A stretch of DNA of 64,000 nt from Hortaea werneckii (Eukaryota > Ascomycota > Dothideomycetes > Mycosphaerellales > Teratosphaeriaceae): positions 310,001-374,000 of the forward strand of contig JBAOKB010000166.1 of the NCBI GenBank assembly GCA_037044905.1, given 5' to 3'. A program made the position numbers and the translations under genes. Positions 54,398 through 64,000 of this stretch are shown one piece after another; the first letter of the stretch is position 1; each line of letters begins with the position of its first letter. The notes below the pieces were generated by a model. That model saw nothing but the letters and a program-made list of their open reading frames with translations. It made no database searches and had not been told where the DNA came from.

Positions 54398-57209
54398 GTC
54401 GAATGCAGCAGGAGCGTTGGAGGGTGGAGTGTGGGGGTGGGAGGGCGCGATGGGCGTGCTAAGGTCGAGCTCGAAAGAGGATATGAAAGGATAGGCGGAA
54501 AGTCGCAAGTAGATCACCAACCGGTGCTGCCTTCGGGTATCAGGTCGCTCGCTTTTCTCGAGCTGCCGCGCCAGCCGATTGGCAGGAGGCCTGTCGATGG
54601 CGGGAGAGGGTCAAGGGAGCTGATGGAGCTAAATGACTAAGGTATAGCACCCGTATAGCACAAACCAAGGCACTTCAGGTAAGAGCGCTTGCGAGAAGGA
54701 CGGCGAGTTTCAAGTGACAACCCTCGCTACCTGCAGCAGTACCCTCTACGGCAGGCTCCGCAAAGGGCCGACGCAGGGTTCAGCAGCTCGCAGCGGGAGG
54801 GAGCGACGCCAGCAGCCGATCGTCTGCACTGATGAATGATGAACATGAAGGCGCTTCCGTCCTGGGGGAGGATTAGCTCGCGGCCGACCTGGCCGCCGCA
54901 AGCGTCCCATGACGGATAACCGAAGGCTGGAATGAGATGTGAGATGAGATGACTGTCCGACTCGTAGTCGTTGTCGGCGTCGTCGTCGTCGTGGTGGTTG
55001 AGGCCGCCGCAACGAGCCACAACCAGCCTACCCCCCCACACTCTGCACACTCTACGCTCGCTTGCACCCCTCCCATCGCGCTCCTCTCTCTCCCTCCTGC
55101 TTGCGCCCAGGCGTGGCGGGACAGCTGTCTGAGCTCTGGACTTTCCTCTTTGGCAGCTGCATGCCCATGTTCCAGATTGAACACATTCATACAAAGCGCA
55201 CAGACGCGCTAGACGGAGCTGTCAGTCGTCGGTGCAGTGGGTATGTACATACATGAGCGACAAGCGCTCGCCAGATTGCCGGGACTTGTGGTGGAGTCCC
55301 ACAAGCTTCGGCTGCGCGAAACGGCGCTCACACCCTCACGCTCTCATATCCTCGCCGCTGCCGGGGTACGGGGTGGGTGACAAGAGAGGGAAGCCGTTGC
55401 AGGACAATGAAGCGAGCACCAAGATAGAGCATCGTGCCGGCACGCAACCTGGGAGTGAGGATCAAACCGTCATCATGGTCATACCTAGCTCTCAGACATC
55501 CTATCACTTGGCGCTAGTCCGCGCTGCTGCTCGTGCATACATAAGAGCAGCCGGACACGCCTGGGTCGCGTCTGTTGCCACCCTGTCTGTTGCGATTATT
55601 TAATATTGCGCACACTCGCATCTTCACATTTCTCGCTTCCTTCAGCTTCTGAATCCTCCTTCAATAATCACTTCGAGAAGACAAGAATAGCTGCAGGCTT
55701 CTGCCAATCCAGCCGATTTGGGGAGGCCGCTTAACACGCCCGAAGCCGTCCGTTGGCCGTCGTTTAAGCTACCATCCTCCCAAGGTATAGCACCCACCCA
55801 CCAGCTGCACCGCCACATATTGGTTGGCCAAGGCCTTCGGCACCTACCGAGCATCCGTGCCGTGAAGAGTCACATATCCTCCGCCGCCCACCGCCAGTCT
55901 GACCGCCCGACGCACCTGGAGACGACTAATACTTGTCTGTCCGTCTGCCTGCCTGTCCGCCTGTCCGCCTGTCCGCTCTGGCTCGTCTCGCTTATCGGCC
56001 GAGCACTCCAACAGAGCAGCGTCGATCCAGACAGTTGACGCGCTGGTCGTGCAAACGCGCCGTCGATTTCTCCACACTCCACTCTCCAGAACAGGGTCCA
56101 CGGACCACCACGCCCCACGCACATCCGCGACAGAGACCGCTTTCCATTCGACCTCTGCGTGCGGACAATTGACAGCGTGTTGTTCAGCGCCGCGTATAAC
56201 CGCGACGAGCTGCATCTGCCTGCCGTCGTACCAAATAGTAGGTGGTATTCGCCACACGCCGGCCCCGTCGCGCCCCTCTGGCCCCTCCGTCATCCCGAGA
56301 ATCCGACCGAGCACGGTGAAAGACAAACGACGATCCTCCTCTTCACCCACGGACGACAACAACACCTTGACACAGTGCGTCGCGTACAGCCAGCGACTAT
56401 CTGAATCAGATCCGGTAAGTCTATAACCTCCTCTGAATGTCTCACAACACAGTGACTGTCAGAAACGTGCGGACCACCCTGCAAAGCATGCCGACTGTTG
56501 CACGGCAAGGCGCATTGAGGTCAGCGTATGCTGCATGGTCCGGATGCCAATGCTGCGCAGTGGCATGAGCGTCACGATGCTTGCCGCATAAACCGGCAGC
56601 TTCTGGATGCTTTCGCATGCCTGTTCAGGCTGGCGACGCCCACCACGTCCAGGCGTCCTGCAGCTCGCCATGCATTTGATATTAGTCGCTGCAGAGACCA
56701 GGCTGACATTTCACTCTTGCAGACATATCCTCCGGCTATCTCGCATCCTTATCATCATCAACTCAAGTCACTTTCTCCTCCTGCGTGCTGGGCATCAGCT
56801 TCGACACCGAGCGTCGCCTACTGCTGCTGTGCGACGCCAATTCCTTCGATTCGATTGGGGCGCATTGTCGCTGTACCTCGTCTTCTCTACGAAGCCCATC
56901 ACGTCATCCGAAGCAAACAAGCTCGCACACTGTCGGCATAACCACGTTGCTGCTTCCTGCACAACGGAGCCCATCTACACCGCTCATCCCGGCCGGAAAC
57001 CACTGGTAAGAGCTACAGGTCGAGTGACCTGTCAAGACAGCGAGATCAAGCACTGTGAGATCGGCCTAGTTGTCGATCTTGCGAATGCGTCTCTAGAACC
57101 CGAGGCATGACAGCTTTCTGTAAGTGTGAAGCATTAAATATGAAGTGCACATGTCACTCCCCCACCCGCTGCTTCTGCATTGCATCTTGTTCCTGCCTCC
57201 ACCAGCAAA
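54398..57209. promoter_or_regulatory. 2.8-kb divergent intergenic region (SFT2 / bHLH gene)
   Basis: The longest intergenic stretch beside a transcription-factor gene. Many short frames exist on both strands but none has a domain. Low-complexity sequence includes a GTC/GTT-rich run (54965-55000) and a CTGTCCGC repeat (55935-55975). It probably holds both promoters and a long bHLH 5' leader. Confidence 0.45.
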
Positions 57210-58987
57210 ATGCACGTCTTAGCGCCTAATCCTTACATTCACAACACCTCAAGTATCAGGTCCTGCCGACATCGCCGACTCAGCTAACATGTGTCTCCAC
57301 AGCCACCGAGAATCTTACGGTCTTTCCACCCTTTGATAGTCACAACAAACCATCAACTGACAACAAACACGATTCGCCGTTGGAGTTTGAATTTGACAAC
57401 ACCGAGTCTGACGCCGGCGACATGGCCGGCTCACCCTACATCAAGTCGGAGCCAAACGACTTCAACTTTGATCCCAATCAGTTTATGCAATACAATCATG
57501 GCCAACATCAGCCACAGCACAGCGGTGCTATGAATATCAACCCAGCAAACCTCAACAATGGTGGCGGCATGTCTCAAAGCTTTGGCCAGTCAGGCATGAC
57601 CTCGAGCTTCCACATGGGCAACTCTGGCATTGCCGATGATGAACTGGCCGATCTCCAGTTCGACACCGGCAATCAACAGAGCTCGAACTTCGATTTCAAC
57701 CAAGGCATGCAGAACTTCCTGAACCAGCAGCAAATGAGCCAACAGAGTACCAGTCTCTTCTCACATACACCTGACGGTGCTCCCATCCAGTCACCTTTTG
57801 AAAACAGCTTCAACTTCAATCAATTCAGGCCGATGGGCCAACAGCAGTTTGCTGGCCCTCACAGCATGCCGCAACAAACCGGCAGCGCGCGCTCTCACAT
57901 GCAGAACGTTGATCGCAAGATTTCGGATGCGAGGTCACCTGCTTCGCCGAACACGCCAGGCATGAACAACCTACAAATTGCCGACGACTTCTCGCACCCT
58001 GGTATGCAACAGATTCGGCACCAGCGCCAGCAAATGTCCATGGGTGGCAACGGTTGGGATAGCACGCCAAGCGGTCACAGTTGGAATGAGTCATCACCCT
58101 TCCCTTCGCCAGCGAACGGCCAGCAAATGCATCACGCGCAGATATCTGAAGTTCTCAAAAACAACGGCCACCATCACAAGGTTGCTTCCTCCCTCCCCAC
58201 CAAAATGGAGAATGGTGGATCCGGAATGCAGTCTCAAGAGGCCAAGCGACGAAGGCGACGCGAATCACACAACGCTGTAGAGCGACGTAGGCGCGACAAC
58301 ATCAATGAGCGCATCCATGACTTGGGAACTCTGGTACCACAGCACAGGCTGGAGGATGAGAAGGTCCGTAAGCATCTTCAGACGAACGCGCCTTTGTCTC
58401 CTTCGATCGCAAACGCCACAGGCATGTCGCCACCATCCGCACCACCGGCTGCGACCTCTCTGCTGGCTGGCGGGCACGGTCGTCGTGCGACCAGTGGAAA
58501 CATTACCCAGGGCTTGCCAATGGAAGACAAAGACAAAGGCCCCAACAAGGGTGACATCCTCAATGGCTCTGTTGCTTGGATGCGCGACATAATGTGGTAC
58601 ATGCACCTCAAGCTGAGACAAGAGCAAGAGCTTAAAGATCTTGTGCAACGTCTGGGGCACGTCTGGCCGTATGAGCAATCAGAGGATGAAAAGCGAATGC
58701 ACACCGAAATCTGTGAAATCCTCAACAAGCACGCCGCAATGGGTGGCTTCACTGGTTACACTCGCGCTCCAGGCTCCGGGCTGAGGGTGCCAGGCCACAC
58801 CAACATTAATGGGGATCCTGTATCCGGCGAGTCACTGCCAAACTCGAACGGATTTTCCAGCAACTCTCAAGCTGTCAGTCCCGGATTCCAGTCCGGCGGC
58901 AGTGGCATGAGCAGCGGTCAGATGTCTCACCAGCCTCAATTCTGGCATGGCGATTTCAAGGAGGAGGATGAGTATGCTATGGAGTAA
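57210..58987 (+). CDS. bHLH transcription factor with extended loop
   Basis: Two exons, join(57210..57252, 57303..58987), give 575 residues; the 50-nt intron is GTATCA..CAG with a GCTAAC branch. Exon 1 encodes only MHVLAPNPYIHNTS; the continuing FPPFDSHNK...SPLEFEFDNTE supports the model. Residues 40-310 are Gln/Asn/Ser/Met-rich, typical of activation domains. The basic region and helix 1 are RRRRRESHNAVERRRRDNIN and HDLGTLVPQHRL (near 328-360), with the His-Glu-Arg contacts for E-boxes. Helix 2 is KGDILNGSVAWMRDIMWYM (near 430-450), then a coiled stretch. The loop of ~60-70 residues is far longer than usual. Yeast Rtg3 is a related design. It is an E-box-binding regulator; targets are unknown. 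Confidence 0.93.
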
Positions 58988-59924
58988 CCTTGGCTACGAC
59001 GCCTCTACTCGTAGCTTGGCACGAATCGGTCGGACCCATTCGACCCGCTCGAGCACACGAATCCAACCACGATAGATGAGACCTGCATGATACCCATCCC
59101 TTGCTTCCTAGTTTTGACACACATCGACCCAATCTCCACTACCCATCTACCGGCGTTTGACGGCTCGGCTATACATGCAATGTTTCATGATGATACCAGA
59201 CACTTTATTCTTGGCTTGCTGGCCTTTGTCTTCACAGGCATTACGCTCGTTCGAGCCGACCAGGCAGCATTTTGTCTTTCTTGTTTTGCTTGAGGCGTTC
59301 ACACGGCAATGGTTGCATACCTTTTGGGCTACGAAGGGAGGGATGAGAATAAGCCGAACATATATGTGCGGGAGAGAATCAGCATGAGACACACACATAC
59401 ACGGATTGTTTTGTCAGATGACGAGGAATGCATTTTTCTTTGAGGATTAGATTGAGACCTTTTCTTTCCACTGTGGGGCACACTTGGTCGCCCACCTAGT
59501 ATGCATCTTCCCCTCCCTTCTCCTTTGATGTTTGAGAGCCTGAGGGCTGCTGCTTCGGCGAGTCTGGCTGGTATGGTATGCTAAAGTAGCCGAGCTCATA
59601 ATAACATTTCCAGATTTCTTTTATGCAACCGTCATTGCGGCTCATTCCTCATTCCATCCATAACGCACGAACGCAGTGGCTACTTCCCATTTGAGCTCGT
59701 GTTTTATGACCGCAGCCGGCAATGCCTCAAATGTATGTGACCTGGAGGGTCGAAATCATCTAGTAGGATCGTACCTTCAGACTCCTCTGCAACCACGCTT
59801 ATCTACAAAGAAAGTCCTGTGGACGCTGCATAAGACTGAGCTACGATTGATGTCAAAGGCGACGTAGCTTAGTGAGTTGGACCGGTAAAGTGGCAAAGAT
59901 GGCATCTCCTGATTGAATGCAAGA
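58988..59924. other. convergent intergenic region
   Basis: About 940 bp between the 3' ends of the bHLH and COX19 genes. No domain-bearing frame, repeat or RNA gene is supported. A tRNA-like start near 59861 was considered and rejected. Confidence 0.45.
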
Positions 59925-60327
59925 TCACCGGTTGGTAGATTCGTCTCCTCGGCTTTGCTCTGTGTTGGAAGTAGGAGTGGCTTGCGGATCCTTTTCCTGA
60001 AAGCCTAGATTCCTCATCGAATCGGGTGCCATGAGATTTCTAAAATCCACACACAACTCTGCGATTAGCCCCACCGCAATCCACTTCTGCCGAGATCGAG
60101 TAGATAGGACTCCTGCTTGCTTACCTGTCCATACGACACTTGAGGTAGCTCTGGCTAAGCGTCCGACACTCGTCATCATTGACGCCACGATGGCTGCGCA
60201 AGCACCGGAGATACTGCTTCATGATGGGCTGACACTCGGCGTCGTGGTCGAGAGGGAAAGATCCTCGTTCGGGCGGCGATGGCTTGGATACGACCTGGCG
60301 CCCGCCTGGGCTGCCCATGGTACTCAT
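59925..60327 (-). CDS. COX19: Cox19, twin CX9C copper-handling factor for cytochrome c oxidase
   Basis: Two exons, join(59925..60039, 60125..60327), encode 105 residues; the 85-nt intron is GTAAGC..TAG with a GGCTAAT branch. The start MSTMGSPGGRQVVSKPSPPERGSFPLDH matches the family, which starts with a conserved GSFPLDH block. The twin CX9C motif is perfect: C32 and C42 (CQPIMKQYLRC), C54 and C64 (CRTLSQSYLKC). The splice joins CRMDR to NLMAPDSMRNLGF, also a family signature. Cox19 folds in the mitochondrial intermembrane space by Mia40 oxidation and supports copper delivery to complex IV. No presequence is needed. The gene is intact. Confidence 0.97.
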
Positions 60328-60964
60328 GTTGGCGGTGGTACCGTAGAATAATTATGCTGTTTTGGGAAGGAGTGGCGTAGACGTAAAAGGTCGAGGGTCT
60401 CGAGAAGTGGTGAAGGGAGATCTCGGACCTGTCACCGAGACTGCCCTAGTTCATCTCTGGCTTAGCGCTTGTTCCTGGGGAACGACAGTCTTCGCGCCAC
60501 ACGAACACAAGACATGTCTGACGCTTGTCCAAGACGTGTTGTCTTTACGTCGTATAACGCAACTGACACTTGCAGATGCAGCCAACGCAGAGCTAGATGG
60601 AGGTACGCGTTGTCGAACGCCTCCACGATGGTCACTCTTAGCCTTGGAGGGGAGTTGCTGTTCCCTTTCGGCCATCTTTGTTGGTATAGCAGGACGGCCT
60701 CGTCTGCTGCATTAGATCATTTGCACACCTTCGAAGGATTATGAGTCCACTCGAGCAAACGGTTCCGGGTTCCGTTCGTGCTCATGTGGCGCTCCAAGGT
60801 GCTGGGACAAACGTCACTACCAAACTCCATCGCGAATCTATGGAGAAAGACTATAATTGCAGCAAATACATCCTGTTCATCATTCCATCCACGGTCCTTC
60901 TCTGCCTTTCACAATTGCATGCTTCAAGTGGTGAACAACAATTCTTCTTATACTCTCCGCGGCA
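60328..60964. promoter_or_regulatory. divergent intergenic region (COX19 / secreted protein)
   Basis: About 640 bp between divergent starts; it should carry both promoters. Short frames only; no repeat seen. Confidence 0.4.
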
Positions 60965-61681
60965 ATGAAGACCGTGACATGCCTTTGCACGACTGTGCTG
61001 GGATTCGCCCTGTTTGCTTCCTCGGCCCCTGTGGATGAAGAGAACGCCAATGCCGAGCTTGCCAAAAAGACGCCTGTGCTCTTCAACAGCAGTAGCATCA
61101 TCATCTTGCCAACTGGCTTCTTTCCCACCGGCTCAGGCTACCCGTACCCTTCTAGCTGGGGCTTTCCCATAGGCCCTACGGTCTCGGTAGGAGCTGGATC
61201 CCCTACCGTCACGCAGCCTATTACGGAATCACCCTTTCCTGAGTCTTCGAGCTTTACCAGCGTCCCGACGACAAACGTGACAATCACTCCCTCAATCACT
61301 GCTTCACCTTCTCCATCCACCACAGCCGGGGACAACGGAACAGCAGCATGTAACTCAGTATCGGACGGCACGCTCATCTGCAACGGCCAGAACCAATACG
61401 GCTTCTGCAATGGAGGTCAAGTGAACTTCGAAAACGTCCTCCCCGGCCAAGCGTGCTACACTGATCCACGCGGGGCCGGAAGGATCGGCCAAACCCCGCG
61501 TAGCCCTCTCTGTAACGGAATCAAAGACAACACGCTCATCTGCAACGGCCCTGGTCAGTACGGCATTTGTTATGGAGGAATAGTGAGTTTTCAGGATGTT
61601 GGTGAGGGCACGGAATGTGTCAGGCAATTCAACGGAGACGGGGTCATCGAAGCTATTGATTTCCCACTCTCCAAGGCATAG
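60965..61681 (+). CDS. secreted protein with two CBM19-like cysteine modules
   Basis: An intronless frame of 238 residues. Residues 1-20 form a signal peptide (MKTVTCLCTTVLGFALFASS, cleavage near SSAP). Residues 21-125 are Ser/Thr/Pro-rich with several N-glycosylation sites (NSSS, NVT), like a glycosylated stalk. Two repeats follow with identical cysteine spacing C-x9-C-x8-C-x15-C: C129, C139, C148, C164 and C183, C193, C202, C218. Each has the pattern LICNG...QYG-C-GG-V-F--V--G--C, resembling family 19 carbohydrate-binding modules, which bind chitin. No catalytic domain is present. It may shield or bind fungal chitin, or act as an effector-like lectin; this is inference. No GPI signal is seen. 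Confidence 0.78.
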   Translation: MKTVTCLCTTVLGFALFASSAPVDEENANAELAKKTPVLFNSSSIIILPTGFFPTGSGYPYPSSWGFPIGPTVSVGAGSPTVTQPITESPFPESSSFTSVPTTNVTITPSITASPSPSTTAGDNGTAACNSVSDGTLICNGQNQYGFCNGGQVNFENVLPGQACYTDPRGAGRIGQTPRSPLCNGIKDNTLICNGPGQYGICYGGIVSFQDVGEGTECVRQFNGDGVIEAIDFPLSKA

Positions 61682-62516
61682 GGCGGCTGGCACAGGAAGT
61701 GAGCAACGTGCTGTACGATCTCGGCGAGAGCTCGGCAGCTGGAGTCCATCTTTCACTCTCGAGCACCGAGTGCGTGGCATGCATGGTACAAGCCTCCAAG
61801 CTCTAAGAGTTTCGTATACGCAGGCTATTCAAGCCAGCAAGAACGCCTAGCCGCTTTTTTCCGACCATTTTCCAACGTTTCACCACCAAGATTGAGTAAG
61901 CACTGTACACGCTCATTGAAGGAATCATGCATGAATGTAAAATAGTATTAATACATGAGCGGAGTCATATCATCTACATGACCAGCGACACGCGCGCACA
62001 ATCGCGCAACGAGAGGTTGAGTTTTCATATTCCCAAATCTGGTCAAACCAGGCAATATCACTCGCCTCCTCCTTTTGACTCCCTTCTCCAGCTCCAGATC
62101 TTTGTTTCTCATTCACTATACACACATGCACGCGCAAAGTAGCCCCCCATACAAATACATTCCTTCCCCTGCTCCGGACGGCGCATGCAGAAATTCCAAA
62201 AATAGATAGTCGAGAGAGAAAGAAGTCGCTATGCTCACACTTTTAAAATGAGATTTCTCGCCAACACCAGACACGCCAGTGACGCCGTGCAGGAAGTAGC
62301 ATCGAAGGTGATAACGGCCATGTTTGCCTCCGCCCGAGCGGTTGACTGCAGTCAGATGCGAGCCGATTCGGCGCTAAGCAGCGAAAGCCATTGTCGGCAA
62401 TGCGTTTAAGAGCAACATCGAATGGATTGGACACGCGCGTCGGGGCAGGCGGCGGCGCGAAAGGGGATCTTGATGAGATCAAAAGAGATTCGCCATCGAA
62501 GAAGAGACTTTCAGGC
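61682..62516. other. convergent intergenic region
   Basis: About 830 bp between the secreted-protein gene and TIM44. It should contain both 3' UTRs. Only short frames without domain signal. Confidence 0.4.
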
Positions 62517-64000
62517 TTAGATGTAATCCCTCCCGCTCTTCTGCAGCTCAATCAACTTCCAACCCCTCGTCTCCGGGTTCGATACGTCCTCGGGTATCCT
62601 CGTCACACCGATGGCGTACGTGACCTGCTGCACCTTATCCTCCATACCGGCCGCAAGCTCGCCAGTCTTCTTCTTCCGGTAGACATGAACCTCCTGTGTA
62701 CGGCACATGATGACGAAGACCGGGATCTCACCTGGGTCCAGCATACGTGCTGAGAGGATGTCCACGCCGCGGATGTCGAGAATCTTGCCATCGGACTGCA
62801 GGCCGGCGGTGGTGTATTGGTGCATCAGCGCGGAGTAGACCTGGAACTGTGCGGCAGAGAGCCAAAGTTTGAGCGTCTCCACGTCGCCTTTGACGTAGGC
62901 TTCCAGCACTTCGGGGAGGATGTATGTCCTCATCTCGTTGAGGAAGGGCTCAAGCTGGAAGCTTGGGTCCATCTCGCGGAACTTCTTGATGACCTGTGCG
63001 GTCTCGTTCTCGGCGAAGAAGCCAGCCACTCGGTCGCTGATGGAACGAGCGGTCGAGATGAGTGGGTTCTCGGATTCGCGGTAAGTTGAGCCAAGACCGA
63101 AGAATCGCTGCATCACGGGCGAGTTATCGCGGAAGTTCTTCCATGACTCTTTCCACGCGCTGTCTTTGTGCAGGGTGACGTTGGTGCCGGCGTTGGGGTC
63201 CTCGGTGAAGACTTCTGGTGCCTTGTAAGGACCCATCTTCTTCTCACGCTCTTCTCTCCGTCTTCGGCGCTCTTCCTTCTCTGTCCAGCCACCGTAGCGC
63301 TGCGAGGCGCCGTCATCGATGGTGTCCTTCACGCTCTTGTACGCTTCAGTCTCACGCATAGGTCTAGTCACGCGCTCCATGCCAGAGCCCATTGCACCAG
63401 CACCATAGCGTATGCCCTTTGCGACAGGGGTGTTCCACGTCCATGCTGCACCCTTACCGATGGCGCCTGCAGTCCCCAAGAAGGCTTTGCCAGTCGTTGT
63501 AGAGGCAGCCTCAGCAGCCTTGGCGTACGCTGATCGTGCACGAACAACGTTGGGGTTCTGAGAGAAGTCGTGCATGGTTCCGCTTAGCTGCTTAGTGCTC
63601 TCTTCCCACTCCTTGTTCGCCTTGAACTCTGCCTGTAGCGTCTCGGTGAAGACCTGCCACGGAGTCTTGGTGCCATGGGGTGGTGGCGCCGCGTCATCTT
63701 TCTTCTTCTGCTTGCGCTGCTGCTCACCCTCCTGGCCCTCACCAGTCTCCTTGGCTTCCTCCTCCTCTTTCTTGAATTGCTCTTCCTGCCTCGCCCATTC
63801 CCGCTCGCTCTCGGCTCGAGTCTTGGCGAAGGCAGCTTCTGCTTCGTCTGCTGCTGACGGTTCCTGCTTCTTTGGCTCCGGCTCCGGCTCCGGCTTCTTC
63901 TGCTGTCCTGGCCGCTTCGGCTGTTCTGGCTGCGCTTCACCGGCGCGCTCCTTTGCTCGCTGCTCCCTTAGCTCCTTGAAGCTCACATGCCGTACGGATG
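62517..64000 (-). CDS. TIM44: Tim44, mitochondrial import motor subunit (5' end beyond window)
   Basis: A single open frame runs from the stop at 62517 to the right edge; the N-terminal presequence lies outside. The visible start reads VRHVSFKELREQR, with no in-frame ATG, so about 490 residues of a partial protein are seen. A charged, Glu/Lys/Gln-rich coiled region (residues ~15-110) precedes PWQVFTETLQAEF, where Tim44 contacts Hsp70 and the membrane. The C-terminal Tim44-like domain shows SENPLISTARSISDRVAGFF, ETAQVIKKFREMDPSFQLE and YILPEVLEAYVKGDVETLK. Tim44 anchors mtHsp70 at the TIM23 channel on the matrix side and is essential in yeast. The frame shows no break within the window. Confidence 0.95.
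   Translation of the reverse strand, partial: SVRHVSFKELREQRAKERAGEAQPEQPKRPGQQKKPEPEPEPKKQEPSAADEAEAAFAKTRAESEREWARQEEQFKKEEEEAKETGEGQEGEQQRKQKKKDDAAPPPHGTKTPWQVFTETLQAEFKANKEWEESTKQLSGTMHDFSQNPNVVRARSAYAKAAEAASTTTGKAFLGTAGAIGKGAAWTWNTPVAKGIRYGAGAMGSGMERVTRPMRETEAYKSVKDTIDDGASQRYGGWTEKEERRRRREEREKKMGPYKAPEVFTEDPNAGTNVTLHKDSAWKESWKNFRDNSPVMQRFFGLGSTYRESENPLISTARSISDRVAGFFAENETAQVIKKFREMDPSFQLEPFLNEMRTYILPEVLEAYVKGDVETLKLWLSAAQFQVYSALMHQYTTAGLQSDGKILDIRGVDILSARMLDPGEIPVFVIMCRTQEVHVYRKKKTGELAAGMEDKVQQVTYAIGVTRIPEDVSNPETRGWKLIELQKSGRDYI

Noticed and set aside
55844..56426. overlapping frames of 125-173 codons on both strands upstream of the bHLH gene
   Set aside because: Low-complexity, mutually overlapping, no domain; best read as leader or promoter sequence.
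59861..59950. tRNA-like start (GCGACGTAGCTTAGTGAGTTGGA)
   Set aside because: No matching 3' acceptor strand and no proper T-arm (GGTTCGA-type) at the right distance.

Overview
This 64 kb window is nuclear DNA from a filamentous ascomycete (Pezizomycotina). The evidence is the dense gene order on both strands, short GT-AG introns (mostly 50-100 nt) with CTAAC/CTGAC-type branch sites, and eukaryotic housekeeping proteins with typical fungal architecture (DNA ligase I, Kin1-type kinase with KA1 tail, Sld3, Sft2, Cox19, Tim44). The gene set and the small secreted and MCT-like genes suggest a dothideomycete, but this is inference. No tRNA, rRNA, intact transposon or CRISPR array was seen. Exon borders come from splice signals plus reading-frame continuity; no transcript evidence was available.

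Layout. 0-4 kb: a divergent SRPK-like kinase (-) and an epoxide hydrolase (+). 4-15 kb: an SGNH hydrolase with fibronectin III-type tail (-), a U1-type zinc-finger splicing protein (+), DNA ligase I (-), MIX23 (+) and a UBE2S-like E2 with a very long tail (-). Several genes in this block carry one-base frame breaks, three or four of them in G/C runs. 15-38 kb: a conserved core with a TMF-like golgin (-), Kin1-like kinase (-), GPATCH1-like G-patch protein (+), monocarboxylate-type MFS transporter (-), aldo-keto reductase (+), a 1024-residue coiled-coil protein (+), Sld3 (-) and an F-box-like protein (+).

38.7-52.7 kb is different. It is gene-poor and repeat-rich, and holds three genes I cannot assign to known families: a coiled-coil protein with a Gly/Tyr tail, a seven-Cys cluster protein with Pro/Gln tail, and a Pro/Gln/Tyr-rich protein with a perfect Zn2Cys6 motif in its C-terminal half. 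An intronless acyl-CoA dehydrogenase lies among them. These four genes, and the adjacent SFT2 gene, each have a tandem-repeat array starting about 60-155 nt after the stop codon. Two of the arrays (40.1 and 49.4 kb) are the same repeat in opposite orientation. This interval is the best candidate for something undescribed. 52.7-64 kb returns to conserved genes: SFT2 (-), a bHLH factor with a long loop (+), COX19 (-), a secreted protein with two CBM19-like modules (+), and TIM44 (-), which runs off the right edge.

Functional themes: DNA replication (ligase I, Sld3), the cell cycle (UBE2S-like E2, normally an APC/C partner), mitochondrial biogenesis (MIX23, COX19, TIM44), Golgi traffic (TMF-like, SFT2, Kin1) and splicing (U1-type zinc finger, GPATCH1). 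They are not arranged as one pathway; this is an ordinary fungal neighbourhood interrupted by one accessory-like segment.
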